Origin: a bacterium | GTDB lineage: Bacteria > Bdellovibrionota > Bdellovibrionia > Bdellovibrionales > UBA1609 | Assembly: GCA_021784635.1 (NCBI GenBank) | Contig: JAJYHS010000087.1 | Location: 1 to 6,721, forward strand | Length of the DNA stretch: 6,721 nt | Direction: 5' to 3' | Shown here: positions 5,197-6,721 of the stretch, one piece after another | How the letters are laid out: every line of letters starts with the position of its first letter | Position numbering within the stretch: position 1 is the first letter of the stretch | Notes under the pieces: generated by a model | What the model was told of the DNA's origin: nothing | What the model saw: only the letters and a program-made list of their open reading frames with translations | The model's database searches: none | Made by a program: the position numbers and the translations under genes

Positions 5197-6721
5197 ATGA
5201 ATAATAACTCTATAGATGACGATGTTCAAGCTATTGTAAATGCCCTTGGCGGCAAAAAATCAGGTGACGGATGGATATGTCATTGCCCAGCACACGATGA
5301 CAAAACTCCAAGTCTTTCTGTGTCGGTTTCGCCGGATGGGAAATTACTCTACCATTGCCATGCCGGGTGTTCTCAAGATGTCGTTACAAACAAACTTCGC
5401 GCTCGTGGGCTCATTGGTGGGTCATGCCATTACAAATCCAAACGCCGCACTGAATATATTTACGAGGACAACAATGGCCCGGCTCTTAAAGTAACGCGGA
5501 TTGATTTCGAGGATAAAACAAAAAAAATTTATCGGAGCCATATTGAAAACGGCCATTGGATAAGTGGGGATTTCGAAGGCGAAGTCAAACCCTACCGCTA
5601 CGGTGAGTGGGAGAACAAGCCTGACGAATGGATATTTCTTGTTGAAGGCGAAAAGACAGCCGACTCACTGACGAGCCATGGGCTCTTAGCAACGACGACA
5701 CCTGGCGGTAGTGGAGCTTGGCGGGCACATTACGCTAAACATTTTAAGGATCGACGTGTTGTGATTCTGCCTGACAACGATGATCCCGGATTCAAATATG
5801 CCGCTAAAGCTTACAATGACATCGTTCAAGTCACCAAAGAGGTGCGTGTCATTGAGTTGCAGGACTTGAATGAATCCGAAGACGCATTTGATTGGTTTGA
5901 GAAGGGCCATACAACAGATGAACTTGTCGCACTAGTTGAAATGCCTCAGCCACTGAGCGAGCGCTTTCAAGAACATACAAAAGCAAAAACAAACTTAAAC
6001 GATGCTATTGATGATGAACCGCTACCATTACGTCGTCCGATTCCTGATGGCGAACCTTATCCGTTTGAAGCACTTGGGCCGATTCTTGGAAAGGCGGCTA
6101 AAAGGATTTTTGAAATAATAAAATGTCCAGACGCAATCGCGGCTCATAGTGTTCTAGGCGGTGCGGCGTTGGCCGTGCAGGGGCATTGCGATGTCGAGCT
6201 GGATGGGCGTCAGAATCCGGTATCAATATTTTTACTTTCAATTGCTGATTCCGGCGAGCGAAAAAGTGCCGCAGATTTAGTGGCGCTGGCTCCGCACCGA
6301 GTTTATGAACGCCAACTCCACGAGAAACACGAGATTGGAATCCGTGAATATGCGCTTGAAAAGCAAGCGTATGAGGCTATGCGAACTCAAATACTAAGAA
6401 CTGGAAAAACTAGAGAGGAGAAGCGGAATGCTTTGCGAATGCTAGGTGACCCACCATTGCCGCCGTTGGAGCCGATAATTCATTGTGAGGAACCTACCGC
6501 TGAGGGGCTTTATAAACTGTTAGAAAATGGCCAACCAAGCGAGGGTGTATTTTCCGATGAGGGCGGACGGTTATTTGGTGGTCACGGAATGCAAGAAGAA
6601 AATCGACTCAAAACGGCTACATTTTATAGCGAGCTTTGGGATGGTAAACGAGTAACGCGAGTTCGTAGTGGCGATGGCGCTTCCGCTCTTTATGGCAAAC
6701 GCGTGTCCATGCACATGATGC
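5197..6721 (+). CDS. CHC2 zinc finger-Toprim primase fused to DUF3987 helicase-like domain (partial, 3' truncated)
   Basis: The first 508 residues are present and the frame is open to the window edge. The ATG at 5197 has GGAAAGGAAA 6 bases upstream. Residues 28-58 form a CHC2-type zinc finger of phage-type primases (CPAHDDKTPSLSV then HCHAGC; ligands probably Cys30, His33, Cys54, Cys58). A Toprim catalytic domain follows at about 145-235, with the acidic motif VEGEK (Glu150) and the DND motif (Asp193, Asp195) that bind metal in primer synthesis. A linker at about 240-275 leads to DUF3987 from about 285 (PYPFEALGPILGKAAKRI, then LDGRQNPVSIFLLSIADSGERKSA). That segment holds a degenerate Walker A-like motif, SGERKS (352-357). 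Residues about 365-415 form a long charged helix. The protein probably primes or unwinds the excised element's DNA, like the alpha protein of P4, though the architecture differs. It is 60 bp downstream of alpA, with a hairpin between. Confidence 0.93.
   Translation, partial: MNNNSIDDDVQAIVNALGGKKSGDGWICHCPAHDDKTPSLSVSVSPDGKLLYHCHAGCSQDVVTNKLRARGLIGGSCHYKSKRRTEYIYEDNNGPALKVTRIDFEDKTKKIYRSHIENGHWISGDFEGEVKPYRYGEWENKPDEWIFLVEGEKTADSLTSHGLLATTTPGGSGAWRAHYAKHFKDRRVVILPDNDDPGFKYAAKAYNDIVQVTKEVRVIELQDLNESEDAFDWFEKGHTTDELVALVEMPQPLSERFQEHTKAKTNLNDAIDDEPLPLRRPIPDGEPYPFEALGPILGKAAKRIFEIIKCPDAIAAHSVLGGAALAVQGHCDVELDGRQNPVSIFLLSIADSGERKSAADLVALAPHRVYERQLHEKHEIGIREYALEKQAYEAMRTQILRTGKTREEKRNALRMLGDPPLPPLEPIIHCEEPTAEGLYKLLENGQPSEGVFSDEGGRLFGGHGMQEENRLKTATFYSELWDGKRVTRVRSGDGASALYGKRVSMHMM

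Larger units (their letters stand above)
2563..6721 (+). mobile_element. Left part of a tRNA-integrated element (P4-like satellite or genomic island), right end not in window
   Basis: From the tRNA 3' end onward all genes run rightward in the order integrase, unknown protein, AlpA-family regulator, CHC2-Toprim-DUF3987 replication protein. This order is common in P4-like satellites and cryptic integrative elements of proteobacteria. The leftward operon on the other side of the tRNA has no mobile-element features. No capsid, terminase or conjugation gene is seen, but most of the element may lie to the right. Whether it is an autonomous phage, a satellite or a degraded island cannot be decided here. 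Confidence 0.75.

Noticed and set aside
5240..5494. 84-codon open frame in the plus strand overlapping the primase start
   Set aside because: It runs out of frame through the CHC2 zinc-finger coding region, whose motifs are clearly conserved in the primase frame.

Overview
The window appears to be a boundary between ordinary chromosome (about 1-2562) and the front end of a tRNA-integrated mobile element (about 2563 to beyond 6721). A lipobox lipoprotein with Ala at +2, a Sec-exported companion, an AlpA-type regulator and a DUF4102 tyrosine integrase all suggest a Gram-negative, probably proteobacterial, host. I cannot place it more precisely from sequence alone.

Left region (1-2440). The tail of a rightward gene (1-113) meets, with no intergenic base, a leftward two-gene operon. 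That operon runs from a 542-residue secreted protein with a carboxypeptidase-regulatory-like (Ig-like) domain (641-2269) to a 168-residue lipoprotein (114-620). The two genes are 20 bp apart and both products are exported, so they probably work together at the cell envelope. Their function is not recognisable.

tRNA and attachment region (2443-2726). A good sigma-70-type promoter drives an elongator tRNA-Met (CAU) with an encoded CCA. Immediately downstream is a 163-bp non-coding stretch. It contains a nested palindrome, two direct copies of a 12-base motif (TTTGGGGTAACT, 13 bp apart) and an inverted copy of the motif that ends on the first base of the integrase start codon. This arrangement suggests that the tRNA 3' end is the attachment site and that the integrase gene is regulated through the repeats.

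Element (2726-6721+). All genes point right: a P4/CP4-57-type integrase; an unrecognised 281-residue basic-tailed protein 2 bp behind it, probably in the same transcript; a 114-bp gap with a perfect 10-bp inverted repeat; an AlpA-family regulator; a hairpin; and the first 508 residues of a CHC2 zinc finger-Toprim-DUF3987 replication protein that runs off the window. Integrase, AlpA and primase in this order are typical of P4-like phage satellites or cryptic integrative elements. AlpA would regulate excision, and the primase/helicase-like protein would replicate the excised element. The least explained parts are the 281-residue protein and the iteron-like motif at the integrase start. The right end of the element, its cargo and the second attachment site lie outside the window.
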